NCBI GenBank assembly: GCA_001770015.1
Contig: MEQB01000050.1
Coordinates: forward strand, 1 to 52,518
DNA length: 52,518 bases
Origin: Bdellovibrionales bacterium RIFOXYC1_FULL_37_79
GTDB taxonomy: Bacteria > Bdellovibrionota > Bacteriovoracia > Bacteriovoracales > Bacteriovoracaceae
Direction of reading: 5' to 3'
In this document: one piece after another, positions 8,635-17,236 of the stretch
Position numbering within the stretch: the first letter of the stretch is position 1
Layout of the letters: each line of letters begins with the position of its first letter
Translations under genes and position numbers: made by a program
Notes under the pieces: generated by a model
Seen by the model: the letters and a program-made list of their open reading frames with translations, nothing else
Told to the model about the DNA's origin: nothing
Database searches by the model: none

Positions 8635-9891
8635 ATGAGAGATAAACTCAAGGTTAATGAAAAACGGTTAAGAGAAATTAATGACTTTTTAACTAAATCC
8701 AATCAGCCGATTATCGATAATATTTTAAATGTTATTAAAAAGTACGGCACTCCTGAAGAAATTAATAAGAAGGCAAAAGAAAACATGAAGCTTGAAACCA
8801 AGCTTAAAAAATTAAAAGATATGAAGTCCCCTTACCTGGAAGGAATCAACTGGTTGATCGAACAAAAAGAAAAAAATGCTTTTGTGTCAGTTGAAGATTA
8901 TCGAAAAAATATTTTAGGAAGCAAATACAAAGCATCTAACTTTAATAAAGATTATCAAGTGACTCTTGAACTTTCTGCTCTCCAATATTTTCCATGGTTA
9001 CTTGAGCAAGTAAAACAAGTCATTGCTAAAAAAGAACTGCTGCCTGCCAGATTTATTAGAGTAAGGATGATGAAAGAACAAGAGGCTGATCAGGGTGATA
9101 TCATTGCCGTCAGTGCAGCGATGGATATTTTGGGCGCAACCTGGGTTGAAACGCTTGATACCAAAGGAACGGATGGTAGTAACGTTCACCTTGGTGGGCC
9201 AGATACCATCACTGGATATTTTGGTGGAGTAGGGCAACCAAATGATTACCCACTTAAGTGGCTTGATGAATATCTCTACTACTACACTAACTACGGCGTA
9301 AAACAAGTTTTAAATGTAAACCCAGGAACCATCATGATTGCCTACCTTGTGCATAAAATGGGCGTGGATATGGAATTTAAAATTTCTGTATTCATGGGTA
9401 ATGATAATCCTTATTCAATTCTGGGAACTCTCATGTATGCCAAAATGTTTGCCAGAGAAGACGGTTCAACTCCGCTGGTGGGCTTTAACTTTTCTAACTC
9501 AATTAACAATGAAAATATTGAACTTTCGGCAACCGTCAGGAAAGAGCTTGGCTTTGAAGATCTGGTGCGTTTTGAGCACCATATTACAGAAACCTATAAA
9601 TCAATTGTTCGTCAGCCTTATGATAGAACTGAAGAGCTATGCCAGGTAGCTAAAAAAGTTAGAAATATAGCTGCTAAACATGAAGGCGCACTCCCGCAAG
9701 TTGATTCTAAGCGCGAGCACCCCTCTGATATTTTGGATTATTTTATTACGAAAAAAGATGTGGAATCAAAAGGCCTTATGAAACACTTACTTCAAAATTA
9801 TCTGGATAAGCACGATGCGGTTAATAATACTGCAAAAAGATTAACTGAAAACAACATCCCGGTACTTGGTGCTTGGAATGTTCATAGATAA
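8635..9891 (+). CDS. Conserved-looking protein of unknown function, first gene of LarA operon
   Basis: A 418-residue soluble protein that I do not recognise. The N-terminus (1-80) is Lys/Glu-rich and helical. The core has LPARFIRVRMMKEQEADQGD, a Gly-rich GTDGSNVHLGGPDTITGYFGGVGQP loop region and a SVFMGNDNPYSILG segment, which resemble the substrate loops of an alpha/beta enzyme, perhaps a TIM barrel. There is no signal peptide or membrane segment. AAAAGGAG is 5 nt before ATG 8635, which sets this start although the frame is open upstream. It is followed after 28 nt by the iron alcohol dehydrogenase and four more genes on the same strand, so it is probably a catalytic member of that pathway. 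Confidence 0.85.
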   Translation: MRDKLKVNEKRLREINDFLTKSNQPIIDNILNVIKKYGTPEEINKKAKENMKLETKLKKLKDMKSPYLEGINWLIEQKEKNAFVSVEDYRKNILGSKYKASNFNKDYQVTLELSALQYFPWLLEQVKQVIAKKELLPARFIRVRMMKEQEADQGDIIAVSAAMDILGATWVETLDTKGTDGSNVHLGGPDTITGYFGGVGQPNDYPLKWLDEYLYYYTNYGVKQVLNVNPGTIMIAYLVHKMGVDMEFKISVFMGNDNPYSILGTLMYAKMFAREDGSTPLVGFNFSNSINNENIELSATVRKELGFEDLVRFEHHITETYKSIVRQPYDRTEELCQVAKKVRNIAAKHEGALPQVDSKREHPSDILDYFITKKDVESKGLMKHLLQNYLDKHDAVNNTAKRLTENNIPVLGAWNVHR

Positions 9892-9919
9892 TTTTTAAAA
9901 ATGTTTAAGGGAGAACGGT

Positions 9920-11080
9920 ATGACTATCAATCCAGTAACACTTAATTGGCCAAATCATATTGAATTTGGCTCGGGTAAAATAAAGACGTTGGTTAATTAT
10001 TTAAAAGATTCGAAAAGAGTTTTTGTGCTAATTGATCCGCCGATTTTACCACTTGTGGAAGATATTTTTAAGGAAGTATCAAAAATGGGAGTTGAATTAA
10101 GTATCTCGACCGATGTCGTACCAGAACCCCCTATTGTTGAATTAAAAAAACTTCTTATTCTTACAAAGAAATTATCCTTTGATACCGTCGTTGGTATCGG
10201 TGGAGGATCGGCCATGGATATGGCAAAATTAATTGCAGTATTGTTTGATGGATCTCAAAAAATTGAAGACGTGATTGGAATTGGTAATGTTAAATCGAGA
10301 CATGTTAAATTGATTTGTGCCTCTACTACTTCTGGGACGGGAAGTGAAGTGACTCCAATTGCGGTCTTGACAGATACAGAGGCTAAACTTAAAAAAGGTG
10401 TCGTGAGTCCTTATCTGGTTCCCGATGTTTCCATCATTGATCCGGATTTAACTATCGGATTACCTGCGTCCATAACCGCAGCGACTGGAATGGATGCCAT
10501 GACCCATTGTATAGAAGCCTATACCAATAAACATGCTCATCCCATTATTGATAATATTACGCTGGAAGGAATCAGATTGATTGGCAGAAGTTTAGAGAGA
10601 GCTTGTAATAATGGAAAAGATATTGAAGCTCGAACTGATTTGGCCCTGGGTAGTCTTTACGGTGGATTAGCGCTTGGTCCTGTTAACACCGCTGCGGTTC
10701 ATGCACTCGCATATCCTTTGGGAGGTGAATTTAAAATTAGTCACGGAGTAAGTAACTCGGTACTTCTTCCTTTTGTTATGCAGTTTAATTACACATCATC
10801 AAAAGAAAAATATGCAAATGTTGCCAAGGCCCTCGGAGTTAAAGATACCGGAAACATCGAAGAGATGGCCCAGGCTGCCGTTAAAAAAGTTCGAGAGATT
10901 TCTAATAAGTGTAAAATTCCAGCTTCTATTAAGGAGCTGGGTATTCCGGAAAATGCCATTAATGAAATGAGTGAAGCTGCTATGAAAGTTGTTCGACTAC
11001 TTGGTAATAATCCAAGAACTGTCACTCTCGAGGATGTTAAAGGTATCTATCGAAAGGCGTATGACGGCGTTGTTGGATAA
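9920..11080 (+). CDS. Iron-dependent (group III) alcohol dehydrogenase
   Basis: A 386-residue protein with the fold signature of Fe-ADHs. The nucleotide-binding GGGSAMDMAK is near residue 94. Metal ligands inferred by family alignment are D192 and H196 (MDAMTHCIEAY), H261 (VHALAYPLGG) and H275 (SHGVSN). Members reduce or oxidise short hydroxy compounds such as lactaldehyde, 4-hydroxybutyrate or propanediol with NAD(P). Substrate cannot be read from the sequence. The start ATG 9920 has AGGGAGAA upstream. It lies 9 nt or less from the next gene in the LarA operon and probably makes or uses the carbonyl partner of the hydroxyacid handled there. Confidence 0.92.
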   Translation: MTINPVTLNWPNHIEFGSGKIKTLVNYLKDSKRVFVLIDPPILPLVEDIFKEVSKMGVELSISTDVVPEPPIVELKKLLILTKKLSFDTVVGIGGGSAMDMAKLIAVLFDGSQKIEDVIGIGNVKSRHVKLICASTTSGTGSEVTPIAVLTDTEAKLKKGVVSPYLVPDVSIIDPDLTIGLPASITAATGMDAMTHCIEAYTNKHAHPIIDNITLEGIRLIGRSLERACNNGKDIEARTDLALGSLYGGLALGPVNTAAVHALAYPLGGEFKISHGVSNSVLLPFVMQFNYTSSKEKYANVAKALGVKDTGNIEEMAQAAVKKVREISNKCKIPASIKELGIPENAINEMSEAAMKVVRLLGNNPRTVTLEDVKGIYRKAYDGVVG

Positions 11081-11092
11081 GAGGAAATAGTG

Positions 11093-12043
11093 ATGAAAAT
11101 AGTTATCTTAGATGGAAATACGGTAAATCCAGGCGATATCGATTGGAAACCGCTAGAGAAAATCGGTGATATAACCTATTACCCAAGAACGAATCCCGAG
11201 GATGTTACCAAGCGATCCAGAGGTGCAGAAATTTTAATTATCAGCAAAATTTCCATGAGTAGAGAAGTCATTGAGCAGTTACCAGATCTGAAATACATTG
11301 GAGTGATAGCTACCGGTTATAATGTGGTTGATACGAATTTCGCTAAAGAACGTGGCATCATTGTTACCAACGTTCCTGATTATTCCTCTGATTCAGTGGC
11401 CCAAATGGTTTTTGCTCATATTCTAAATTTCGCCAGGAGAGTTGAACATTATACCGAGGAAGCACGTAGGGGAGTGTGGGGAAACGCCGAGGATTTTTGT
11501 TATTGGAATACTCCGCAAATCGAACTGAGTAATAAAATTTTAGGTCTTGTAGGGCTTGGTGCAATTGGAGTGAAAGTTGCTCGCATCGCTCAAGCAATGG
11601 GGATGAACGTAATTGCCTTTGATCCTTATTCCAAAGGCCTTCCCGGGGTTTCGCTTACTGATCTTGACAGTGTATTTAAGCGCAGTGATTTTTTGAGTTT
11701 GCACTGCCCTCTTACTAAAGAGACCAATTACATCATCAATAAGAACAATCTTTTGAAAATGAAAAAAAATGCTTTTGTCATTAATACCGGCAGAGGTCCC
11801 CTCGTAAAGAGTGATGATCTGGCGGAGTTTTTAAATAACGATGTTATTGCCGGAGCAGGTCTGGACGTTTTGGAAGTTGAACCACCAAGAGACGGTAATC
11901 CACTGCTTAGGGCCAAAAATTGTTATTTTACACCACATCTGGGATGGGCCAGCAGGGAAGCAAGAATCAGACTGGTGCAAATGGTTGCAGATAATTTGCA
12001 AGCATTCCTTGATAAAAGACCAATCAATGTGGTGAATCGATGA
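11093..12043 (+). CDS. D-isomer-specific 2-hydroxyacid dehydrogenase (glycerate/hydroxypyruvate reductase-like)
   Basis: A 316-residue protein with the two-domain D-2-hydroxyacid dehydrogenase layout. The NAD site is GLVGLGAIGVKVA near residue 150. Catalytic Arg (NTGRGPLV, about 234), Glu (DVLEVEP, about 261) and His (PHLGWAS, about 282) are all visible. It interconverts a 2-oxoacid and a D-2-hydroxyacid. Either GTG 11090 or ATG 11093 could start it, with AGGAA just upstream; I chose ATG. It overlaps the LarA-type gene by 4 nt, which suggests that the hydroxyacid whose stereochemistry LarA-type proteins change is oxidised or made here. Confidence 0.92.
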   Translation: MKIVILDGNTVNPGDIDWKPLEKIGDITYYPRTNPEDVTKRSRGAEILIISKISMSREVIEQLPDLKYIGVIATGYNVVDTNFAKERGIIVTNVPDYSSDSVAQMVFAHILNFARRVEHYTEEARRGVWGNAEDFCYWNTPQIELSNKILGLVGLGAIGVKVARIAQAMGMNVIAFDPYSKGLPGVSLTDLDSVFKRSDFLSLHCPLTKETNYIINKNNLLKMKKNAFVINTGRGPLVKSDDLAEFLNNDVIAGAGLDVLEVEPPRDGNPLLRAKNCYFTPHLGWASREARIRLVQMVADNLQAFLDKRPINVVNR

Positions 12044-13278
12044 AACTGAGCAAGGTTGAAATTTCTTTTGATTCAAAAAAACTTGAAGATATTGATCAAA
12101 CTATAGATAACGAATTAAAACCCAAACTAAAAATTTTTAAAAAAGGTGAGAGAGTTGCGGTAGCTTGTGGAAGTAGAGGAATTAATAATTTAAATTTGAT
12201 TGTAAAAAGGGTCATCGATAACCTTAAAGCAATTGGCACCAATCCCTTTATTATTCCGGCCATGGGAAGTCATGGCGGCGCAACGGCGCAGGGGCAGATA
12301 GAGGTTTTAAAAAGTTTGGGGATAACCGAGGAATATATTGGTGTTCCTATTGTTTCGAACATGGATACAGTTAAAATAAAACAAAAAAAACTTCCTCTTG
12401 ATATTTTTATAGCGAAAGATTCTTATGAGGCAGATAAAACCATTCTAATCAATCGTATAAAGCCACACACTGATTTTCATGGCAAATTTGAATCAGGACT
12501 TTTGAAAATGTCTGTGCTGGGACTTGGTAAACACGATGGTGCATTATCGGTACATCAATATGGAGTGAAGGGATTAAAAGAATATATGCCCAAAGTGGCA
12601 AAATTTTTAATTGAAAAAAAGTATATTGATATGGGAATTGCTATCGTGGAAAATGCCTATGATGAAACACTTCTTATTAAAGCATTAGAGGCAAATGACA
12701 TCGTCAGTGAAGAAGCCAAACTTTTAAAAATTGCTAAAAAAAATATGCCCAGCCTTCCGGTTGATGAAATTGATTTACTTATCATTGAAAGACAGGGGAA
12801 AAATATAAGTGGGACTGGAGTGGACCCTAATATTATTGGAAGAATGAAAATTCCAGAGACTTTGGAACCTAAATGGCCATCCATTAAAAGAATTGTGGTG
12901 ACTGATTTAACCAAAGAATCCCATGGAAATGCAGTAGGAATGGGCTTTGCCGATATCATAACCAAAAAGTTGTTTGAAAAAATTGATTTGAGAGCCGTTT
13001 TTGAAAATGTTTCTACGGCCACCTTTTTGGAAAGAGGCAAAATCCCGCTAGTGGCTGACACTTCCAGACAAGCATGTGAAACAGCGCTTAGATCCCTAGG
13101 CTTGGGAAAAATTGATTATAAAAAGATCAGGATTATTTATATTTTAGATACCCTTCATCTTTCTGAAATATATGTAAGCAGTGCAATTTTTAAAGAGATT
13201 AAATCTAAAGTCAGGTTGATTTTAAAAGACGTAGAAATTTTTGATCAACAAGGAGAGCTAAATGGATTTAAGAATTAA
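12040..13278 (+). CDS. LarA/DUF2088-type protein (possible nickel-pincer racemase/epimerase)
   Basis: A 412-residue protein with the LarA-like signature PAMGSHGGATAQGQ (about residues 74-87) and NRIKPHTDFHGKFESG (about 139-154). LarA uses a nickel-pincer nucleotide made by LarB, LarC and LarE to racemise lactate; relatives epimerise other 2-hydroxyacids. The cofactor-making genes are not in this window, so they must be elsewhere if this enzyme is active. It starts inside the stop of the dehydrogenase (ATGA overlap) and its end overlaps the SDR by 17 nt. The tight packing supports a hydroxyacid epimerisation-plus-oxidation route. Family assignment is from recognised motifs only. Confidence 0.8.
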   Translation: MKLSKVEISFDSKKLEDIDQTIDNELKPKLKIFKKGERVAVACGSRGINNLNLIVKRVIDNLKAIGTNPFIIPAMGSHGGATAQGQIEVLKSLGITEEYIGVPIVSNMDTVKIKQKKLPLDIFIAKDSYEADKTILINRIKPHTDFHGKFESGLLKMSVLGLGKHDGALSVHQYGVKGLKEYMPKVAKFLIEKKYIDMGIAIVENAYDETLLIKALEANDIVSEEAKLLKIAKKNMPSLPVDEIDLLIIERQGKNISGTGVDPNIIGRMKIPETLEPKWPSIKRIVVTDLTKESHGNAVGMGFADIITKKLFEKIDLRAVFENVSTATFLERGKIPLVADTSRQACETALRSLGLGKIDYKKIRIIYILDTLHLSEIYVSSAIFKEIKSKVRLILKDVEIFDQQGELNGFKN

Positions 13279-13999
13279 TGGTAAGATAGCATTGGTTTTT
13301 GGCGCTTCAAAAGGGCTTGGTAAGGCGGTGGCGGCACAGTTGGCACAAGAAGGTGCGAAGGTCATTCTGGCGTCCAGGAATAGAGAATTGCTGGAAAAAG
13401 CTAAAAAAGAGATTGGTGCTTTGGATATAATGGTGACGGATTTGAAAGTGGAAACCGACGCCACAAGAGTGGTGAATGAAGTCAGTGAACAATATGGCGG
13501 GGTTGATATACTGGTTACCAATAGCGGTGGTCCGACCAACGGATTATTTCAAGATATAAAAATAAATGACTGGAAAGATCAGTATCAAAATCTTTTTTTA
13601 TCACCGATTGAGGCCATTCATGCAGCGTTACCCTATATGAAAAAAAATAGCTGGGGAAGGATTTTGCTGATTACATCAGTGGCGGCCAAAGAACCCATTA
13701 TGAATTTAACCATCTCCAATGGATTAAGGGCCGGACTCATGGGTTTGGTCAAAAGTATCAGTAACGAAGTGGCAGCAAATGGGATTACTATTAATGCACT
13801 TCTGCCAGGTTATACTCTGACCGAGCGGTTGAAAGAATTAAATGTTAATGAGCAGAAAATCAGCGAACAAATCCCCGCCAGACGCCTGGGTAAACCAGAA
13901 GAGTTGGGCAGTCTGGCCTGCTTTTTAGCATCTGATAAGGCAGCATACATTACAGGGCAGATGATTGCCTGCGATGGCGGTTATCTCAAAGGGCATTGA
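13262..13999 (+). CDS. SDR-family oxidoreductase with a non-canonical active site
   Basis: A 245-residue short-chain dehydrogenase/reductase. It has the cofactor motif GASKGLG (about residues 14-20), NSGGP in place of NNAG, the active-site Ser in ITSVAAKE, and the C-terminal TGQMIACDGGYLKG. The usual YxxxK catalytic pair is missing: the equivalent stretch reads TISNGLRAGLMG, with no Tyr and Arg rather than Lys. Some SDR subfamilies share this pattern, so it may use other residues or act on an unusual substrate. AAGGAGAGCTAA precedes ATG 13262 inside the end of the LarA-type gene, which shows translational coupling. Confidence 0.88.
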   Translation: MDLRINGKIALVFGASKGLGKAVAAQLAQEGAKVILASRNRELLEKAKKEIGALDIMVTDLKVETDATRVVNEVSEQYGGVDILVTNSGGPTNGLFQDIKINDWKDQYQNLFLSPIEAIHAALPYMKKNSWGRILLITSVAAKEPIMNLTISNGLRAGLMGLVKSISNEVAANGITINALLPGYTLTERLKELNVNEQKISEQIPARRLGKPEELGSLACFLASDKAAYITGQMIACDGGYLKGH

Positions 14000-14012
14000 T
14001 TAGGAGAAATAA

Positions 14013-14246
14013 ATGACTGAGATGGATAAGATCCAAAAAATTGCTAAAAGATCATATTCTGGGCTAGTGGTGAGAGCATTTGTCTATTCAATCATTCCAA
14101 CTTTTGTGGTTTATGTAATTGGTGTGAATATGGGGATTTCCCCCAACGACGTTGTAGCACGAGGTTTTGTCGGATTTATGTCAGTGATCTTTGGGGTATT
14201 GATGATAAAAAAAAGAATCGCCATGGGAAAAGTTTTAAAAAAATAG
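14013..14246 (+). CDS. Small two-helix membrane protein, last gene of LarA operon
   Basis: A 77-residue protein with two hydrophobic segments (about 19-38 and 50-65) and Lys-rich ends, so it is probably an inner-membrane hairpin. AGGAGAAATAA precedes the ATG, and it follows the SDR by 13 nt, so it belongs to the operon. No family was recognised. It converges on the gene ending at 14249. Confidence 0.7.
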   Translation: MTEMDKIQKIAKRSYSGLVVRAFVYSIIPTFVVYVIGVNMGISPNDVVARGFVGFMSVIFGVLMIKKRIAMGKVLKK

Positions 14247-14248
14247 TA

Positions 14249-14557
14249 TTATTGCAGTATCTTTTTGTTGGAGAAGATACTGGTTTGATCTTGTAAAGCA
14301 TCTATTTGTTCCTTTATTTCCTTGTTGGCTTTGCTAATGCGGTTAATTTCTGGAAGTAATTCCTCTTTTATATATTTGGCAAAAAATTCATTCATGGCCT
14401 TTATTCTTTCTTCAGGGTTGGTGCCCGCCTGTTTTTTTATTTGATCAATTTGAGACTGAAATATTTTAAGTTCGGGCCGGGTGCTTAACAATTCTTCCAG
14501 CATTTTTTCCAAATATTCTATTATCTCATCAGGGGACATATTTTTTAAATTTACCAT
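14249..14557 (-). CDS. Small helical (coiled-coil) protein, unknown function
   Basis: A 102-residue, highly charged, almost wholly helical protein without signal peptide or membrane segment (LEKMLEELLSTRPELK, EINRISKANKEIKEQ). Composition is typical of real coding sequence and a coiled coil is likely. There is no clear ribosome binding site before ATG 14557. It ends 3 nt from the convergent operon. The reverse frames hold nothing better. Confidence 0.6.
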   Translation of the reverse strand: MVNLKNMSPDEIIEYLEKMLEELLSTRPELKIFQSQIDQIKKQAGTNPEERIKAMNEFFAKYIKEELLPEINRISKANKEIKEQIDALQDQTSIFSNKKILQ

Positions 14558-14614
14558 TTTAAAATATTAACATGGTAAAAGGCCAAGGAAAATAAAATAT
14601 TTTTTTGAAAATGT

Positions 14615-16579
14615 TTAGAAAATAAAGGAGAGGCCTCCTCCCCACATTTGTTGAATAAAACTTCGATGCGCACCTATACCCTCCGCTATATTTCTCATAT
14701 AAGAATAGAAGCAATTCAGTCGGAGATATTCCCCCTTTTTCCGAGTTAATTCAAGTTTGTGTAGATAAGTGAATCCTTTATCAAACTCCTCTTTTTTCTT
14801 AGAATCACTCCAGAAAAAACTGCCAAGATAACTGATATTGGTTTTTCTAACCAGACTCAGCCGAGTCAGGGAGAAATCAACTTTTGAAATAGCAAATTCA
14901 TTATTAAACTGTTTGATGGTTCTGTTTTTAAAAGAATAATTAAATTCGATTTCCCAGGGGAGGTTGGGAGTTAGTTTGTTTTTTATAAACGCTTCATGAA
15001 TGTTTCCATGATTTTGATCTGCATATCCGTGATAGGCGGATAGTTTTATTCCTAAATCAATTTGATGAAAACGGGTGGTTTTCAGACGTTCCAGTACCGT
15101 ACCGCTTACCGATTCGGTATAAAAATCCCATCTTTCTTCGCTCTTATAGTCCTGATAGATGTTTTCAAAATTCAAATCGAAAATTAATCGGGCATCTCTT
15201 TTTAAAAAATTATGTTTCCGATGCAATTCATACCCATATGTGGCCACTACCCGGTCATTGCGCTGAATCGAAGGTTCTCTTTGGCGGTTATGATAGATCA
15301 TCTCCATGCCAGCTTTTAGATAATGCAGGTACCGCTTGTTGCTATAGATGTAGCGGCCAAGTTTTCCGGCAAAATTGAAAATCATGCTTTCAGCGTTTGA
15401 TATATTTTTAATTTCGCCATAATAGTCTTCATAAGTTTTTAAGGAATAAAAATATCTGGCATCAGTATAAATATCCACCCTAGTTAGGTTTTTATATTTG
15501 TCAAAAAGCTTGCTGACCGATTTTGAAAACGAATCAATGGGTATTTCCTGATTATTTTCAATTTTTACGAATCCTTTGAGCGGATCAAGTTTGATATTTT
15601 CTGGAGGTCTATATTGTCCGGTTTGACTGTCGATACCACCATATTGCGGAGGAAGTTCGTAGGTGTTATTTTTTTCATTAAATGTTGCTCCTTGGGGGGG
15701 CATTATATAAATACCCGTGTTCATATCGAGTAGACCACCTTGTCGTATAGAATTTTTATCTAGGGTGGCAGAGGGCCCATTTAAAAGTCGCTCTTCATTA
15801 ATTGATTCAGCTGGTTCAGGAATTAAATTTTTATTGGTTAGTTGAAAATGCTTCATGGTTGGATTGATAATCGTCGAGCTATGCTTGGTCGTCGTGACTC
15901 CCAGCGATTGATCAGTGGAAAGTATTTCAGCCTGCTTGGGGGAAATATAAATTGGATTCAGTGGAAGGTCATAAGTTGGGTAGGCTCCGGAAAACTTGCC
16001 TTGGTCGATGAGGACGGTTTTGTAATCAGCCAGTTCATCTTCGATCAAATTCATTTCGGTTTCATGGTCTTTGATTTCACCAGTTTTATCAAAATCTTCC
16101 CTTAAAGATTCTAAAATATGTTTATCCTTTTTTTTGAAAAAAGCGACTTTGCCATTTAGAGTTAGATTAGAAGTGATATGATTTTGATCGTTATAAACGA
16201 CGACAAAATCAGTACCACGCACCCCTAGAGAGGCGGAACGGGTTTGCAGGTAAAGTTTATAATTATTATTTTCCTTACCCGTGATTTGTCCTCTCACGAT
16301 GCCTTTTAAAAGTTGCAAGAGAGTTGGTTCATTTTTTCTTTTTTCATTCAGGTGGATTTGACTGTTGGGACCTACCGTGATGGTTCCTTCCTTACCAAAT
16401 AGCACGGCCAGACTTTTATCCGAGGTGGTCAAGGTTCCTGGGGCAATAATCTTATCCCCTTCATGGAGTGAGAAATTATTATTATAAGTTACAGATCCAA
16501 TAATTCTGTTTACAACAAAATCTGATGAAAAAATATGGGTTGACCAGGCCAGTAGTAAAACTGATATCCACCACAACAT
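14615..16579 (-). CDS. Exported FecR-domain protein with C-terminal beta-barrel-like region
   Basis: A 654-residue protein. A signal peptide (residues 1-18, MLWWISVLLLAWS) is followed by a FecR domain (about 25-150: EGDKIIAPGTLTTSDKS, GVRGTDFVV). A Pro-rich middle contains GGLLDMNTGIYIMPP and a second similar unit near 300-340. The C-terminal 280 residues are rich in alternating aromatic/polar strands and end in FIF, which fits an outer-membrane beta-barrel. FecR domains in this setting bind cell wall or act structurally, not as sigma regulators. The gene stands alone; no sigma factor is adjacent. Confidence 0.82.
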   Translation of the reverse strand: MLWWISVLLLAWSTHIFSSDFVVNRIIGSVTYNNNFSLHEGDKIIAPGTLTTSDKSLAVLFGKEGTITVGPNSQIHLNEKRKNEPTLLQLLKGIVRGQITGKENNNYKLYLQTRSASLGVRGTDFVVVYNDQNHITSNLTLNGKVAFFKKKDKHILESLREDFDKTGEIKDHETEMNLIEDELADYKTVLIDQGKFSGAYPTYDLPLNPIYISPKQAEILSTDQSLGVTTTKHSSTIINPTMKHFQLTNKNLIPEPAESINEERLLNGPSATLDKNSIRQGGLLDMNTGIYIMPPQGATFNEKNNTYELPPQYGGIDSQTGQYRPPENIKLDPLKGFVKIENNQEIPIDSFSKSVSKLFDKYKNLTRVDIYTDARYFYSLKTYEDYYGEIKNISNAESMIFNFAGKLGRYIYSNKRYLHYLKAGMEMIYHNRQREPSIQRNDRVVATYGYELHRKHNFLKRDARLIFDLNFENIYQDYKSEERWDFYTESVSGTVLERLKTTRFHQIDLGIKLSAYHGYADQNHGNIHEAFIKNKLTPNLPWEIEFNYSFKNRTIKQFNNEFAISKVDFSLTRLSLVRKTNISYLGSFFWSDSKKKEEFDKGFTYLHKLELTRKKGEYLRLNCFYSYMRNIAEGIGAHRSFIQQMWGGGLSFIF

Positions 16580-16657
16580 TGTTATCCCTTGACTGTTTTC
16601 ATAATTAGTGTTTTCAATATTATTTTATAATAATGTTAAGATTTGTGGAGTTTATAA

Positions 16658-17236
16658 GTGGATAAAATAAGCGATTTATTACAGTTTAATACCTGGGGAA
16701 CTCTATCGGTTATTGCCGGTGATAATCGACCAGTCTGCATTCCAATGAGTTATGTCGCTTATAAAAACCAGATATTCTTTCATAGTGTTCCTGAGACTCA
16801 AATAGCTAAACTTACTACGAAGGAAATGTGTTTTTCTTGCGTTGATGAACTTAGTTTTATTCCTGGCGCCTGGATGACTTTGTCTGGTAATCCAGGAATT
16901 GGCACAGTCTTTTACCGGTCAGTGTTAATATCTGCGCTCCCCCTAGTGGTGACTAGCGTAGAGGAAAAAAGTGAAATTCTCAACCAATTATGTGAGAAGT
17001 TTGAGCCGGGAGGGAGTTACAAAAAAATTCATCCCACCAATCTGGCCATAAAAAGAATGACGATTTGGGGACTTGATATTTCAAAAGCTACTTATCGTGC
17101 ACGCCTTGGAGAAAATTTAGGACATGCTGTACAAATGAGAATTATCCGTAATTTAAAAGAACGTGGAAGAGTGCTAGACCAAAGAACCATAGCGCTTATG
17201 GAAAAGAGATCGTTTATGGGTGATTCCAAAGAATAA
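16658..17236 (+). CDS. PNPOx-like FMN-binding protein
   Basis: A 192-residue protein resembling the pyridoxamine 5'-phosphate oxidase-like split-barrel family (NimA/HugZ-like group). It has WGTLSVIAGDNRPVCIPMSYV at the start, then IFFHSVPETQIAKL and CFSCVDELSFIPGAW. Such proteins bind FMN, heme or F420 and reduce small molecules. The start is GTG 16658 with TGTGGAG upstream. Its 3' end overlaps the convergent methyltransferase by 23 nt. The substrate cannot be told. Confidence 0.78.
   Translation: MDKISDLLQFNTWGTLSVIAGDNRPVCIPMSYVAYKNQIFFHSVPETQIAKLTTKEMCFSCVDELSFIPGAWMTLSGNPGIGTVFYRSVLISALPLVVTSVEEKSEILNQLCEKFEPGGSYKKIHPTNLAIKRMTIWGLDISKATYRARLGENLGHAVQMRIIRNLKERGRVLDQRTIALMEKRSFMGDSKE

Noticed and set aside
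12657-13061. 134-codon minus-strand frame inside the LarA-type gene
   Set aside because: It is antisense to a clear coding gene with a strong family motif; no ribosome site or independent coding signal.
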